From Dipteris shenzhenensis (lineage: Eukaryota > Polypodiophyta > Polypodiopsida > Gleicheniales): 64,000 nt of DNA. Shown here piece after piece: positions 33,738-45,299 of this stretch. The translations under genes and the position numbers were made by a program. A model generated the notes under the pieces. That model was not told where the DNA came from, ran no database searches, and was given only the letters and a program-made list of their open reading frames with translations. The stretch is from assembly GCA_047967505.1 (NCBI GenBank), contig CM106539.1; one strand, given 5' to 3'. The number at the start of each line of letters is the position of its first letter. Positions within the stretch are counted from its first letter, which is position 1.

Positions 33738-34034
33738 TCTAAAGAATGAGGGAGAGAGATAGGAGACTCAAGTTCAGCTTTCTTCACAACACACAAAAGA
33801 GAGAGGACACAAGGTTGGAGGGTGAAGCCTTTCTTCACTTTTGCACACAACAACAATACAATAGAAGAGGGAAATACCCTATATGTCAAACCTAGAATAC
33901 GTGGTTCATATGTGAACCCAAACCAAAAACATACGTGGTAGTCTAACTACACCACGAGTACAACTAACATAGGCGGTGACATAAATGATAGTCATCCAGG
34001 AGATGTATCGGGGGTAGAGCTTGATATCTCAACA
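33738..34034 (-). repeat. 5' LTR of copia J
   Basis: 297 bp, identical by eye to the 3' LTR except for loss of one GAG (GGAGGAGGG versus GGAGGG) and ending GA instead of CA beside the primer site. Confidence 0.97.
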
Positions 34035-34095
34035 CTTTCTTTTGCCCTACACCTTGGGCTTCGATCCGCCAGTCGAGGAGGACTGTCTGAGGGGG
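34035..34095 (+). pseudogene. Continuation of the interrupted LINE ORF1
   Basis: After the repeated CTTTC the reading ALHLGFDPPVEED matches ORF1 of the family (AFHLGFDPVEADK), so copia J split it. Similarity stops near 34095. Confidence 0.75.
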
Positions 34096-34205
34096 GGGTT
34101 TCCTAACACTTCCGGAAGTATTACCGGAGGCCTAGGGCCACTGGTGCGAGAAGCGAGTAAGACGTGCCATAAGTGTCACTGATGGTACGTAGGTGAGTGC
34201 TTGTC

Positions 34206-34259
34206 GATGGTGTCAACTATGTGCAAGCGGTAGATGGTGTCAACTATGTGCAAGCGGTA
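34206..34259 (+). repeat. Perfect two-copy 27-bp tandem repeat
   Basis: GATGGTGTCAACTATGTGCA begins each 27-base unit (34206-34232 and 34233-34259). It lies at or near the outer end of the gypsy LTR. Confidence 0.85.
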
Positions 34260-34269
34260 CAAGTGCTGA

Positions 34270-35241
34270 AGTGATGTGAGCAAGAAGAAGACCAAAGCGG
34301 AACAACATCATGAAAGCCATCCCTCGACATGAACAGCAAAGAACTTCAACCACATGACACAGGTCCGTTGTACCAGGTGAAGGGAGAGGAGGGAAGGAGA
34401 ACACAACGAAAAGAGATTTTAGAGTAGCGAGCAGAGATGGGAAGTAGCATAACTCATTAGAAATCAAGATGACTGATACACTCCCAGAAGATACACACGA
34501 GGCGAGCTCTTGACTCTAGCCTCTCACTCCTTCACTCCTGCCTCTCGCCCCTCCAGAAAAGTCCCCCTCCCACTTTTCCCTTTCCCCCTCTTCACCTTCT
34601 CCTCCTCTGCTCCGCCCCCTGCTACCAATCTCCACACCTTCTTCCTATTGGATGTCTTCTTGCACCCTTAGCCATCCTTAGCCATTCCACCGTTTGTGGG
34701 CCGCTCTGTCCTTGATGGCTTCCGCAACACTCCAGCCTATCCTGGGTCAGTGAATCCCGTGCTCCATGTGTTCTCCTGCGCTCCTGACACTAGTTGGTTG
34801 AGAGGGTTGGTGCACCACCTATGCCTCTTAACTGTTGGACTGCTTCCCATGTGCACCAACAGGTGTATCGCGTGTACCATTGCACCAATACTTCCCTCTG
34901 ATTGACTTTGACCATGGTGAGTCGAGGTTGAGGTGGTTTGGTAGTCTTCAGTCATGTATTGCTTCCGTCATACCCAAGTCATGTCCAGGTCAAGTCATGT
35001 CCAAGTCAAGTCCATGTCATGTCCAAGTCATGTCCATGTCAAGTCATGTCATGTCCAAGTCATGTCCATGTCAAGTCATGTCATGTCCAAGTCATGTCAT
35101 GTCACGTCCAAGATGTGAACACATGTGAACACGCTGCGACTAGGTATGACCGAGGTCTAACAACTTGGCATGTTGCTGAGGTGACCATGACGTGACCCAG
35201 GTGTGACTCTTGGTGGGTCACCATAAACTTTGAGTACAACA
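34270..35241 (-). repeat. 3' LTR of gypsy element Gy3 (outer end uncertain)
   Basis: On the minus strand a polypurine tract (GGCGGGGGATC, plus strand 35242-35252) is followed by TGTTGTACTCAAAG, a clear LTR start at 35241. The outer end cannot be fixed because no second LTR is present; it lies somewhere between 34100 and 34490. The interior has a CATGTCCAAGT-type tandem array. Confidence 0.6.
34975..35118 (+). repeat. Tandem array of GTCCAAGTCATGTCCATGTC-type units
   Basis: Built from CATGTC and CAAGTC words with a higher-order period of about 36 bp, roughly four units. Composition is uniform and no protein is implied. Confidence 0.8.
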
Positions 35242-35529
35242 GATCCCCCGCCACTATCATTCACCGTCCCGGTGAATGACCTAGGATCTTGTGAGAGAAA
35301 GTTAAGTGTAAATTACAAATAAGAAAGTGACCTTGGGGTTGACATCCCAAAACTGAAAAGAAAGGGCTCATGGCCTTACAACTGTAAAACTGAAAAAAAA
35401 AAAAAAAAACTGGCTCATGGCCATACAACTCCAAATTCCTTATTTACATGAGAATCCAAATGTACAGAGTTCGCAAAAAGAAGTGCCGAACTAAAAGATC
35501 CAGGAGCTACTGCTTGCTGGATGAAAGTC

Positions 35530-38344
35530 AGGGAGGGGGAGGGGGTGGGTGTGGTGGGTGTGCTGATGTTCCGGGGCTGGTCCTTGCCTCTTCCTCGACT
35601 GTGTCCATGAGGTTGCAGATGTCCTCATATTTGGATTTATACCTGTGGTAGCCAGACCTGTAATGTTCACATCGAGATTTGAGAGCAGCATTTTCATCTT
35701 GCAGCCCATGGAAGTTGTCCTGCAACTTGGAATGTGAAACTTGGAGATGGTCTTCCGCCTCGCGAATCTACTTCATTTGACTCCGCACCACCTCCACCTG
35801 TTGATCCACAGTATGCTTATCCGTAGCCAGTGAGGTGTATCTGTCCTGTAGGGCGGCAAGCTCCCGCTGGATTTGAGCCTGTTGGGCTGAATGATGGTCC
35901 TCCAAAACTTTCTTGGTGGCTGTCCACTCTGCCTCCTTTGCTACAAGACATTGATGAAACTCGTCATGCTGAGTTTTCCACGCAGCCTCCCTTGCCTATA
36001 GAAATGCTCCCCACTCCGCTTCTTTCATTTGCAATGTTGTATCCCATTCTTTATGCATGCTGGCTACCTGCTTCTCATGTTCCAAGCGGAGGTGTTGCTT
36101 CTGTGACAGAAGCTTGCAAACCTGACCCGTAGTATTAAAGAGGGAGGCACCCATCTGAATGAAGCTGCCATCTATAATGCACTGAGCCATATGAAGGGAC
36201 CTTTTAACCCATGCATACCTGTCCCGATAGGTCATTCGGTCAGCCATGTCAATAAGTTCGCCATATTCCTCGAAGGCTGCTTTCATCCCCTCTTGCTCTG
36301 GGTCCTCGAGAGCTGCCACTGGAGCCAGTGTGTCGATGTCTAGGTAACAGCTTGGAGCTTGGGATACCTTCTTGTTGGAAGCGATTGTCTCTTGCAAGGG
36401 AAGTGTGAAAATTTGGTCCAGGTCCTCCTCCTCCATGCAAACAGGAGACCGCTTCCGCTTTAATGCATACAGCAGCCATTTGTGTTCCTGGCTCTGTTCC
36501 TCTATCTGGGCCTCATGGGTGAATAGATCTCCTGAGGAGGTTGCGAAGTAGGTATCCAACATATCATTTTGAGGAAGTGGAGGACAATCCGCTTGCAAAG
36601 GTATCTTACCCCCAGCAAAAATAACATCGCCAGGTCGAGTTTCCAGTAAGTCCTGTTCAGCAGCCTCCATACTTGGTTTAGGGGTCAATCGTTGAGACAC
36701 CCAGGGTGGTGTCTTCGCATCACCAGTGGCTCCCAAAGTAAGATTCAAGTTCAATAACCTGTGTCGCTCTGATGCCTCTCCATCAAGAGATTCCAAGGCA
36801 GAGGTGCCTGCTGCCGTAACTTCTGTCGAGGGATCCCCCTGAGTTGGGGGGTTAATGTGCATATCTTTGCACCCTACTGACCCTGATGAGATGATCGGAG
36901 GGGAAATGGTCATGACTGCGGGTGAGGTAAGTGGTAATGTGCTGCCATGGTGGGTGAGACCTGAGGAGGGCAGGGGAGTGACCGGAAGAACATCATCAGG
37001 GAAATCAAAATCTGCTTCGAAGGGGATGGATGGAGAGGCGAGCAACTGATGGCAAAGCTCCAGAGGCTGGCCCAAGAGGGAATGGATCAGAAACCTGTGC
37101 TGCAGATGTGGGTGGAGCAAGAGTGGGAATGGGGACTGGAGATGCAGATGTGGGGGGAGCAAGAGTGGGAATGGGGACTGGAGAGGAAGAGAGGACAAAG
37201 ACTGATGCAGTAGAGACCGAGGAAGCTGGGGCCGCACGAAGGGCCAGTGGAGCTGATCTCAAGTGGGGGATCATAGGAGCGGAGGGTGGGCGGTGAGGAG
37301 AAGATGAAGTATGTGAAGGTGGAGGAAAAAGTGCAGGCATTGCAGCCCGCCACTGGTGCAAGAGGTAGGTGAGGTGAGGTCCACAAGTACAGGTGTGTGT
37401 GCTTCGGCGTGTACGATTTCGAACAGTGGCCCGGAATGTTGAATAAAAGAGGGATGCAAAATCATACTGAGTGATGGTGAAGAGAGCATTGAGAGCAGGA
37501 CGGATACCTTTCGTGATGTAGTAATGCCCGGGTGCTGAATAGAAGAAGCGAGTGAAGAAGTAGCGTGTGATCACTGCTTCTCTGCTTCCACCTTCCAAAA
37601 CCTTTTTGCAATCATATCCCCTCCTGTTGGGTTTGCACTGTGAAAGGAATGAAAGGAGATGTGGTGAATCGTCGGAAGGAGGCTGAATAGGGAGAGCAGG
37701 GAGCCCCATGTACTGTGAGACCAAATTGGGTGTGAGAAGCTGCCTGGAGCCCATGAACTCAAAAGTGTCTGTGACAGAGTCATAAGATCTGATGAATCCT
37801 GTACACAGTTCCACATCCACAGGAGGGAAGATGACCTTGTCGAACTCAGTTAGACTGAGGGTCTAGATCTCGGAAGATGTCAATACCGAGGATAGTTTGA
37901 GGTTCGGATCAAGAAGAGGTTTAAACATAACCCGAACGTGGGAGAGGGGAGGGGTGGTTATCGAAGGGCTCTGTATCTCCGTTGGCCCACCCGACCCTTC
38001 TGAATGTGGTCTCCGTGCAGAGGGGGTGTCATCTGAGCCCCCATGGTCGGAAGAAGAGGCACTGGAGCTCTGAGAGTGGAAAAGAACCCCCCGCTGCTGT
38101 CTTGATTGCGGTGCCTCTCCATCCGCGAGATGATAGTGATGTCCGGACCAAGATGGGAATGCATCACTGATGAAGTCGGTCCTGCTAATGAAGTCGGCCC
38201 TGCTGAGGCTGTAGGCATGGGTGAGGTCATGTGCACTGCAGAGGCTGCCTGAGACGTCATGGCGGTATAGAAAGGGATGAAGAGCTTATCTCTGGGCAAC
38301 CGTGGCTTATACTTGGACTTCTTCTCGAGCATGAAGAAGAACAA
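35530..38344 (-). pseudogene. Large extra ORF downstream of gypsy pol (proline-rich plus coiled coil), unknown function
   Basis: I do not recognise the family. On the minus strand, frames from 38344 to about 35530 join into one protein of roughly 900 residues. The N-terminal part (near 37820-37400) has a globular look: SRQLLTPNLVSQYMGLPALP, then ITRYFFTRFFYSAPGHYYITK. A Pro/Ser-rich linker follows, then an acidic segment with ALKRKRSPVCMEEEDLDQ, then a long Glu/Gln/His-rich coiled coil (about 36200-35590) ending in PHPPPPPP. The frame changes near 38050 and 37200, and TAG stops lie near 35996 and 35770. Its place between integrase and LTR matches the third ORF of Athila/Tat-type gypsy elements. 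The 'LTPNLVSQYMGLP' style loosely resembles plant-transposon domains of that group; this is weak. Confidence 0.6.
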
Positions 38345-38613
38345 GAGGTGAAGTAAAAGCTAATGACGAAGCAGGAAAGGAAGCTGATGACGAAGCAGGA
38401 AGGTGAGTGATGACAAGGCAAGAAAGGAAGCAGGAAGGGAAGGGGAGCTGGTGACGAGGTAGGGGAGCTGTTGTCGAGGTGTTGGCAAGCCCGCTGAGAG
38501 ATAACGAGATAGTGGGGCAGGTGGTGACAAGAGGGGGAGCTGATGGCGATGAGAAGGGGAGCTGATGGAGAAGCACGGAGGCTAGAAAGGAAGCAGGAGA
38601 TGGGAGTTGACAT

Positions 38614-38755
38614 AGGAGTGAACAGGGGTGACCTAGGAGTGAATAGAGGTGACAGAGAGGTGAACATGGGGTTTGACATAAGAGTGAACAAGGGTGACCT
38701 AAAAGTGAACAGGGGTGACCTGAGGTTCAACCTGAGTGACAGAGAGGTGAAGAGG
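38614..38755 (-). repeat. 21-bp tandem repeat (about seven units) between integrase and extra ORF
   Basis: Units of the form AGGAGTGAACAGGGGTGACCT repeat from 38614. Read on the minus strand each unit gives seven codons (RSPLFTP-like), so the array is in-frame expandable. I cannot say whether it is translated. Confidence 0.75.
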
Positions 38756-38966
38756 GATTAAGGAGGAGTGTGTGTCAGAGAAGGCAAGGGCTGTTTCCGT
38801 CTTGCCAGAGAAGGAAAAACTCAGTTTTTATTGGTCTCCCACCAAAGAGTGCAACGGGGTAGAGAGTAGAAGCTTGACAGGGTTAGGAAAGGGAATACAT
38901 TGTTGTTGTTTGAATAAATAGAAATTCAACTAATAGGAATGGAAATCCTTATCCAAAGAGAGAGAG

Positions 38967-39511
38967 TCAATGTGGATGATACTTCTTTACCCGTGAGCCA
39001 TTTACAGGTGCTGGTAACTTCTTGCCCTCCAAGGTGGCCAAATAAACCCCTCCACTGGGAATAATCCTTGTGATAAAGAAGGGCCCTGTCCAACCACTGA
39101 CAAATTTGGGTTTATGCTTCAGGAATATAACAAGACCAAGCTGCCAACTTGGAATTCCCTCTTCCTGAGATTTTTGTCATGCCATGCCTTCTGCCTTCTT
39201 TGCCAGACTTCCTGAGCAAGGATCGCTTCACGACGATGTTCATCCAAGGCTTCAAGATCCCATAATCTCTCAAGTGTGCATGCCTCCAAGTTATCATCCA
39301 TCTCTGCCATGACCCTAGTGGTCTTCATGTGGAACTCATAGGGCATAACCGCCTCCAAGCCGTAAACTAGCTGGAAGGGTGAATATCCAGTGCTAGCCTT
39401 GTATGCGGTTCTGTAAGCAAAAAGAGCAGCTGGTAGTAGAATATCCCAATCAGAGCATACTTGTTCCCTCTTCGAGTTGCAGGAGAGATGGGTCCAACAA
39501 AATCATCGGAG
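38967..39511 (-). pseudogene. Gypsy Gy3 integrase, internally deleted
   Basis: Begins in DDFVGPISPATRRGNKYAL, the start of the DDE core, then jumps near 39450 to a WDILLPAALFAYRTAYK block. The second Asp and the Glu of the DDE triad are therefore deleted, with a frame change. After that come SPFQLVYGLEAVMPYE, a long helical segment (EHRREAILAQEVWQRRQKAW), and the C-terminal module (KFVSGWTGPFFI) ending VKKYHPH-TGA at 38967-38969. RT and gag are missing because LINE sequence replaces them from 39512. Confidence 0.85.
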
Positions 39512-42500
39512 AGGACGCTCTGCCAGTGTCAGGATTTCGGATGCTTTTTATACAGAGGAGAGCCTCACGGAGGATATTTTACAGATTTGGGTTTCTCACA
39601 TATAGGGTGGAGCTGTCCATCCATCTCAGGTAGCTGCAGCCTTATCCGGAATTAGTGACTATTATCATTCAGTCGCTGATTCTAGGAGACGTGAGATTCT
39701 CAGATGTGAGATTGGTATACGCCAGCAGTTAGTGTCCCTTTAGAGGGAAGAGCAGAAGAGGCCCACAGATGCTTGGATTCAGGAGCGCCTTGCTGTAGCA
39801 AGGGCTCATTTGCAAACATTGTTGGATCAGAGAGCAGAGTATGCCTTTCATGCACAGGAATCCTTTTGGATTCAGATGGGTGGCAGGGTCAACAAACACT
39901 TTTTCTCTACTCATGGGCCCAGACATAGTAGAGATAGTGTTTTGCAGCTTGTTGACTCAGACGGGGTGTTACAGTCAGATTCTGATGCTGTCATGCGTGT
40001 AGCTTCAGATTTTTTTGCATCCCTTCTTACTGCAGATCCAGGCACACAGACCATTGATGATGCCAGAGAGGTTATTTGGCAGTGTATCCCTGTATTGGTG
40101 AAGGATGAGATGTATGTTTCTCTAGATGCACCTTTCACCAATGCAGAATTCAAGACTGCATTACTTGCCCTTCACAAGGGCAAGTGCCCAGGTTCAGATG
40201 GACTTACCCCCTCCTTTTTTATTACTTTTTGGGAGCAGATTGGTGATCACATTACATCAGCCCTGCAGGGCATGTGGGACTCTGGTGAGATGCTGGACTC
40301 ACTCACAGATGGTCTCATTCATCTCATACCAAAGGGGGGTAATAGGAATCTTGTGTCTCAATGGAGACCCATCACTCTTTTGGGCACGTTTTACAAGATT
40401 CTGGCGAAAGCCATCAGTCTGCGGCTACAAGTTTTTCTTCCAGATTTGATTCATGACACGCAGACAGGGTTTGTGCATGGTAGAAGTATTTTTGATAATA
40501 TTTTCTCATTTTGGGAGGCCTCAGAATGGGCCATGCAGAGCCGCCAGAGATTGGCCATTCTACTCTTGGACTTTGAGAAAGCTTACGACAGAGTAGACTG
40601 GGATTTCTTAGAGGGTACTCTATCTCGCTTTGGTTTTTCAGATGCATGGATTAGAGGAGTATCCTCTCTCTACAGATCAGCCCATAGCCAGTTGCTCATT
40701 GGGGGGGTAAGAGGGGACAGGTTTCAGATTTCCAGATCCGTCCGCCAGGGATGTCCTCTGGCCCCGTTTCTTTTTCTGTTTGTGGCGGAAGCTATGAGTA
40801 TCTACATTAGATCTCAAGCTGATATTTATGGGCTGAGACTTCCTATCCGCCGGGAAGAAGAGCTCCTGGATAGTGAGTTGGCAGATGACACGGCTGTTTT
40901 TTTGGATGCCTCCCCCAGGACACTCACTTCCTTCTGGACAGCCTTGGATTTGTTTTGCACGGCTGCAGGTGCACACATTAATTGACATAAATCCAGTGGT
41001 TTTTGGATTTGCGAGGATGACACCCTGGATTGGGGTAATGATATTGGCTTCACTTGGGTACAGAGGGGCTTCTCCGTCAGATATTTGGGCTGCCAGGTTG
41101 GGGTGGGCATCTCTCCCTCACAACAGTTTGCTCCGGTGTTGGAAAGCATCAGAAGAAAGCTCCTTTTCTGGAGCTCAGCCAAACTTGACTTGGCCTCCAG
41201 GGTGGTGGTGGTTAACCAGGTTCTTCTAGCCACAGCATGGTTTGTATGCTCTTGTTGGTGCCACTCTAGGGATTGTATCACTCAGCTTAAGAGGCCTGTA
41301 CGAAACTTTTTATGGAGTGGTCTAGATGGCACAACTGATGTTACAGCCAGGGTGGCTTGGGAGACCTTGATTCTTTCTACAAGAGAAGGGGGTTTGAATA
41401 TCATCGACCCAGATCTACAGTGCAGAGCTTTACTCTGCAAGTTCGTTGTGAGAGGGCTTATGCCAGGACAAGAGCCTTGGAAGGATTTTTTTATCAGATG
41501 CATACAGTCTCGCATGCCCACTTCAGGAGAGGATTGGACACACAGTACTAGATGGGTTTTCACCACAGCCCACCTCAGGTCTCCCTCTTCCCCTCTTATG
41601 GTTGCTATCCTAAAAGCATGGGCCAGCTTCAGGAGTACTCTTCGCAAGATTCCCCCATCCACCCATGAAGAGATTGAAAGGCAGCCTATCATGTGGAATG
41701 ATAGGATTTTGGATGAGCTTGGCAGACCACTTGGAGCTTCTCCTTACATGCAGTGACCAAGATGGGAGAGGGGCCCTGCATCTACAGTGGGAGCATGGAA
41801 AGCCTTCAGGAAGCTTCCTACAGACCAACAGGCCCACATGGTTCTTAATCTCAGAGGGAGTGCAGGGAGAGTCCAACAGATTGATGCAGCCTTGCCCTTG
41901 GATTGGGTGGACACAGATGACATGCCTATTACTTGCTCCACCTGGATGGGGGCATTTTCCAGATTGGGAGTTCCTTTACAGGTGATTGCTTTTCTTGACC
42001 CACATGAGGATGCCTTAGTATTTGATGTTTCTTCGGGGGGCAGGCTGTCCAAATCCACAGACGATATCTTGTTGGAGGTACCGTTTCAGCCAGTCAGGAT
42101 AGTGGGCTTCATGGAGCATGGCTCTCTTTCACAGTGGTACTTGGATCCTAACCCGTTCTCCTCGCCCTTGGCTCATGGAGGCTGTGGCTCTATGGAGGTG
42201 TCCCAATTAAGTTTTTTGCAATGGGACCCTGGGGAATGGGAATGGATAGATAAAGTGCACCAAGAGAAGGGCATCCCCTTCTTTCGATACACGGTCAGTA
42301 ATGCTAGGAAATTCCAGCTCAGCTCTAGGGGTTGGAAGCCTACCAGAGCTCCTGATTGGGAGAACTTTCAGATTTCTACTTGCAGAGAATTTTTTGGCAG
42401 AGGCTCTGGAAATCCCACCGGAATAGAAAAATCACTCTCTTCTTTTGGCTTTTTATTCATGGTGGGATAGCAGTGAACCATTGGAGGTCCAAGTTCAGAG

Positions 42501-43099
42501 CTGACCCTTCTTGCCCTCGCTGCCTTTCTGCTTTGGAGACAATACAGCACTGCCTATGGGATTGCAGACAGGCGAGAATCATATGGAAGGGGATTGCAAG
42601 ACTTTTCAGCACTTTTGTTCGCCTACCTTTCTATATGACCTGGGGATCAGTGGCTTGGCTTACTCTTTTAGGGCCCCAGGTATTTTTTGAGAGACTTGAC
42701 TCCTCTTGGGCTCTTCACATCCGACGACACCTTGTGGAGTCGTGCTCTCTAGAGGATGTTCCGGCCACTCTTTTCAGGGCTGCTCACTCCTCGGTCGACT
42801 CTCCATGGGAGATCCTAGCTAGCATTGTAACATGGCACATTTGGAGAGCCAGGTGCGCTGAGGCTTTGGAGGGTTCTCAGGTCCACCCTTCTCAGATCTT
42901 GGCCAGTACTTGGACAGATACGATACACACTCTGATGGCCATTTGGGCGACCATGCAAGGATCATCTCGAGCAGCCTCCTCCAAGAGAGTTACTTTTCTC
43001 AGAGATTGGAGAGACTCTCCCTTCTTTGCTGAGACTTCTACAGGGTTGAGATGGCATTTTCAGCCTCAGCCTTGGTTTCTTTCTACCTCATTCCTCTGA
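39512..43099 (+). pseudogene. LINE ORF2 (RT and zf-RVT), disabled
   Basis: Open from 39738 to 40985 with motif A DFEKAYD and LADD at 40878-40889. Stops at 40983-40985 and 41754-41756 each replace a Trp (TGG to TGA). An in-frame TAG in the early part (near 39738) and a frameshift near 42385 are further lesions. zf-RVT (CPRCLSALETIQHCLWDC) sits near 42520. It differs from LINE copy 1 at many residues, so it belongs to an older sublineage. Confidence 0.9.
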
Positions 43100-43204
43100 G
43101 GTGTTTTTATTACATGCTTAGCATGGTGTATTTCCGCACAGAGCTTGCTCTAGCGGGTTTCTTTCTTACTTAATAGAAGTCTCTTTTTTGAAAAAAAAAA
43201 AAAA
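39512..43204 (+). mobile_element. LINE copy, 5'-truncated in the endonuclease, with poly(A)
   Basis: Family similarity begins at GAGAGGACGCTCTGCCAG (39512), late in the endonuclease, and continues through RT and zf-RVT to the 3'UTR and a 13-14 A tail (43191-43204). The left flank is gypsy integrase; the right flank is a minus-strand LINE. The flanks are therefore different elements, so this is not a simple insertion into one sequence. Confidence 0.88.
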
Positions 43205-44992
43205 TCATCCTCGCCTGTCTGCAATCCCATAAGCAATGCTGAATAGTCTCCAAAGTAGAGGGGCAATGAGGGCAAGTAGGGTCGGCTCCGAATCTGGATC
43301 TCCAAAGGTTCACTGCAATCCCACCATGGATAGAGAGCCAAAAGAAGATAGTGATCTTCCTATTCTTGTGGGATTTCTAGAGTCTCCTCGAGAAGCACCT
43401 CTGCAGATCCCCAGTGATATCAAATGTCTCCCAATGAGGAACTCTGGAAGGTCTCCAACCTCTACTATTGAGCTGAAATCTCCTGGCATTACTGACCGTG
43501 TAACAAAAGAAGGGGATGCTCTTCTCTCGATGCCCTGTGTCAATCCACGCCCACCCTCCGGGGTCCCACTGCAAATACCTGATGGGAACTCCCCCATAGA
43601 GCCAAAGCCTCCAAGACCCGGTGGAGAGTAGCCGGGGGTCTGGGTCTAGGAACCACTCTGAATCTGATCCCTGCACCAAAAGACCTACAACCCTGATAGG
43701 CTGAAAAGCAGACTCAAGCAAGATGTCCTCTATGGACCTGAGCAATCTGCCACCATCCTGCACACTAAAAACTAAAGCATCCTCCTGTGCATCTCGAAAG
43801 GCCAAAACCTGAAGCGGAACACTGCCTCTCATAAAAGTACCTACCCAAGTGGAGCAAGTGAGTGGCATATCATCTGTGTCTACCCAAACCTCTAGAAGGG
43901 CTGCCTTAATCTGCAAGATCCTCCCTGCACTCCCTCTATGATGTCCTGTCAACCTTGATTTGGTCTCCTCTGGAAGCGTGCGGAAAGCTTTCCAAGACCC
44001 CATAGATGATGCAGGTCCCCTCTCCCACCTGGACCACTGCATGTAGAGTGAGGCACCCAGTGGTCTGCCATGATCATCTAAAATAATGTCATTCCACATG
44101 ATGGGTTGCCTATCAATCTCTTCAAGAGAGGAAGGAGGAATCCTCCGAAGAGAGCTCCTGAAACTGGCCCAAGCTTTCAGAATGGCAACCATGAGAGGGG
44201 ACGAAGGTGATCTGAGGTGTGATGTGGTGAAGATCCACCTAATACTGCTCATCCAGTCTCCTTCTGAAGAAGGTGTGCACCTCTGTATGCTGCTAATAAG
44301 AAAGTCCTTCCATGGTTCCTGCCCTGGCATAAGTCCCCGCACCACCATCTTGCATAGTGAAGCTCTACACTGTAAATCTGGATCAATAATATTGAGACCC
44401 CCTTCCTATGTTGGGAGGATGAGGGTCTCCCAAGCCACCCTGGCTAAGGCATCTGTTGTGCCATCAAGCCCACTCCAAAGAAAGTTTCTGATGGGTCTCC
44501 TGAGCTGAATCATGCAGTCCCTAGAATGGCACCAGCATGAACAAACAAATCAGGCCGTGGCCAAGAGGACCTGGTTGACCACCACAACTCTAGAGGCAAG
44601 ATCCAGCTTGGCTGAGCTCCAAAAAAGGAGCTTCCTCCTGATGCTCTCCAACACGGGAGCAAACTGCTGCGTGGAAGAAATATCCAAGCTGACCTAGCAG
44701 CCCAAATACCTGACAGGGACACCCCTCTGAACCCAACTGAATCCTATGTCAAGCCCCCAAACTGGAGTGTCCTCATCACTGATCCAAAAGCCATTGGATT
44801 TATGCCAATTTATCTGCGCCCCTGCCACCAAGCCAAATAAATCCAATGCTGTCCTGAAAGAAGTGAGCGTCTGTGGAGTAGCATCCACGTAAACTGCTGT
44901 GTCATCTGCCAACTCACTGTCAAGTAGCTCCTCTTCCCTTCTGATGGGAAGTCTCAGCCCAAAGATGTCAGCTTGAGATCTAACATAGATAC
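43205..44992 (-). pseudogene. LINE ORF2 middle part
   Basis: Minus strand: from SQADIFGLRLPIRREEE and LADD (44901-44912) to the zf-RVT CRQAR region, where it meets the poly(A) of the plus-strand LINE at 43204. Coding is broken by TAG near 44695 and a frameshift near 43390. Its 3'UTR is absent. It abuts a 5' portion of the same family in opposite orientation at 44993. Confidence 0.85.
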
Positions 44993-45299
44993 ACCAAAAG
45001 TAGAGGACACAGGAAGATCTTCTTTGACGCCTTTGATATTGGTTTCGACCCAGTGGAGGCAGATAAGGAAATCTTTTCGCTCTTCTTCAGACTTTTGTGC
45101 CCTCTACTTTTGGTGAGCCAGTGATTGGGTTTCCTATTGACAGGGCTTCTTCTTCAGGTGGCAGGGTTCTTTCCCCTTTGATTTTCTGCCACTTGGTTCC
45201 ATTCCTCGCTCCTCGAGCAAGAGGTCTTCCTCTGTTGAGGGGTTTGTTTCCGCCACTAGGTCGGGTAAGGTGTTCCACTCTACATCCTCCCATCGATGA
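44993..45299 (+). pseudogene. LINE ORF1 with large internal deletion
   Basis: Reads HRKIFFDAFDIGFDPVEADK (ORF1 residues about 105-125), then jumps near 45100 to the ORF1 C-terminus (TFGEPVIGFPIDRASSSGG), ending in TGA at 45297-45299. The zinc knuckle and proline-rich region are deleted. The ATGA overlap with ORF2 is kept. Confidence 0.8.

Larger units (their letters stand above)
28545..34034 (-). mobile_element. Complete Ty1/copia retrotransposon (copia J) with CTTTC target duplication
   Basis: 5490 bp flanked by CTTTC at 28540-28544 and 34035-34039, inserted in LINE ORF1. Minus strand order: 5' LTR 34034-33738, primer site, leader, gag-protease-integrase-RT-RNase H, polypurine tract, 3' LTR 28844-28545. 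The LTRs differ by one GAG trinucleotide and one base. Despite that, the coding region carries two frameshifts and three stops. Confidence 0.97.

Noticed and set aside
34975-35118. Possible CRISPR-like or satellite array.
   Set aside because: Units are short, contiguous and without spacers; a minisatellite inside an LTR explains it.
35530-38344. Host gene encoding a coiled-coil protein.
   Set aside because: It lies between gypsy integrase and a polypurine tract plus LTR start in the same orientation, with stops, so it belongs to the retroelement.
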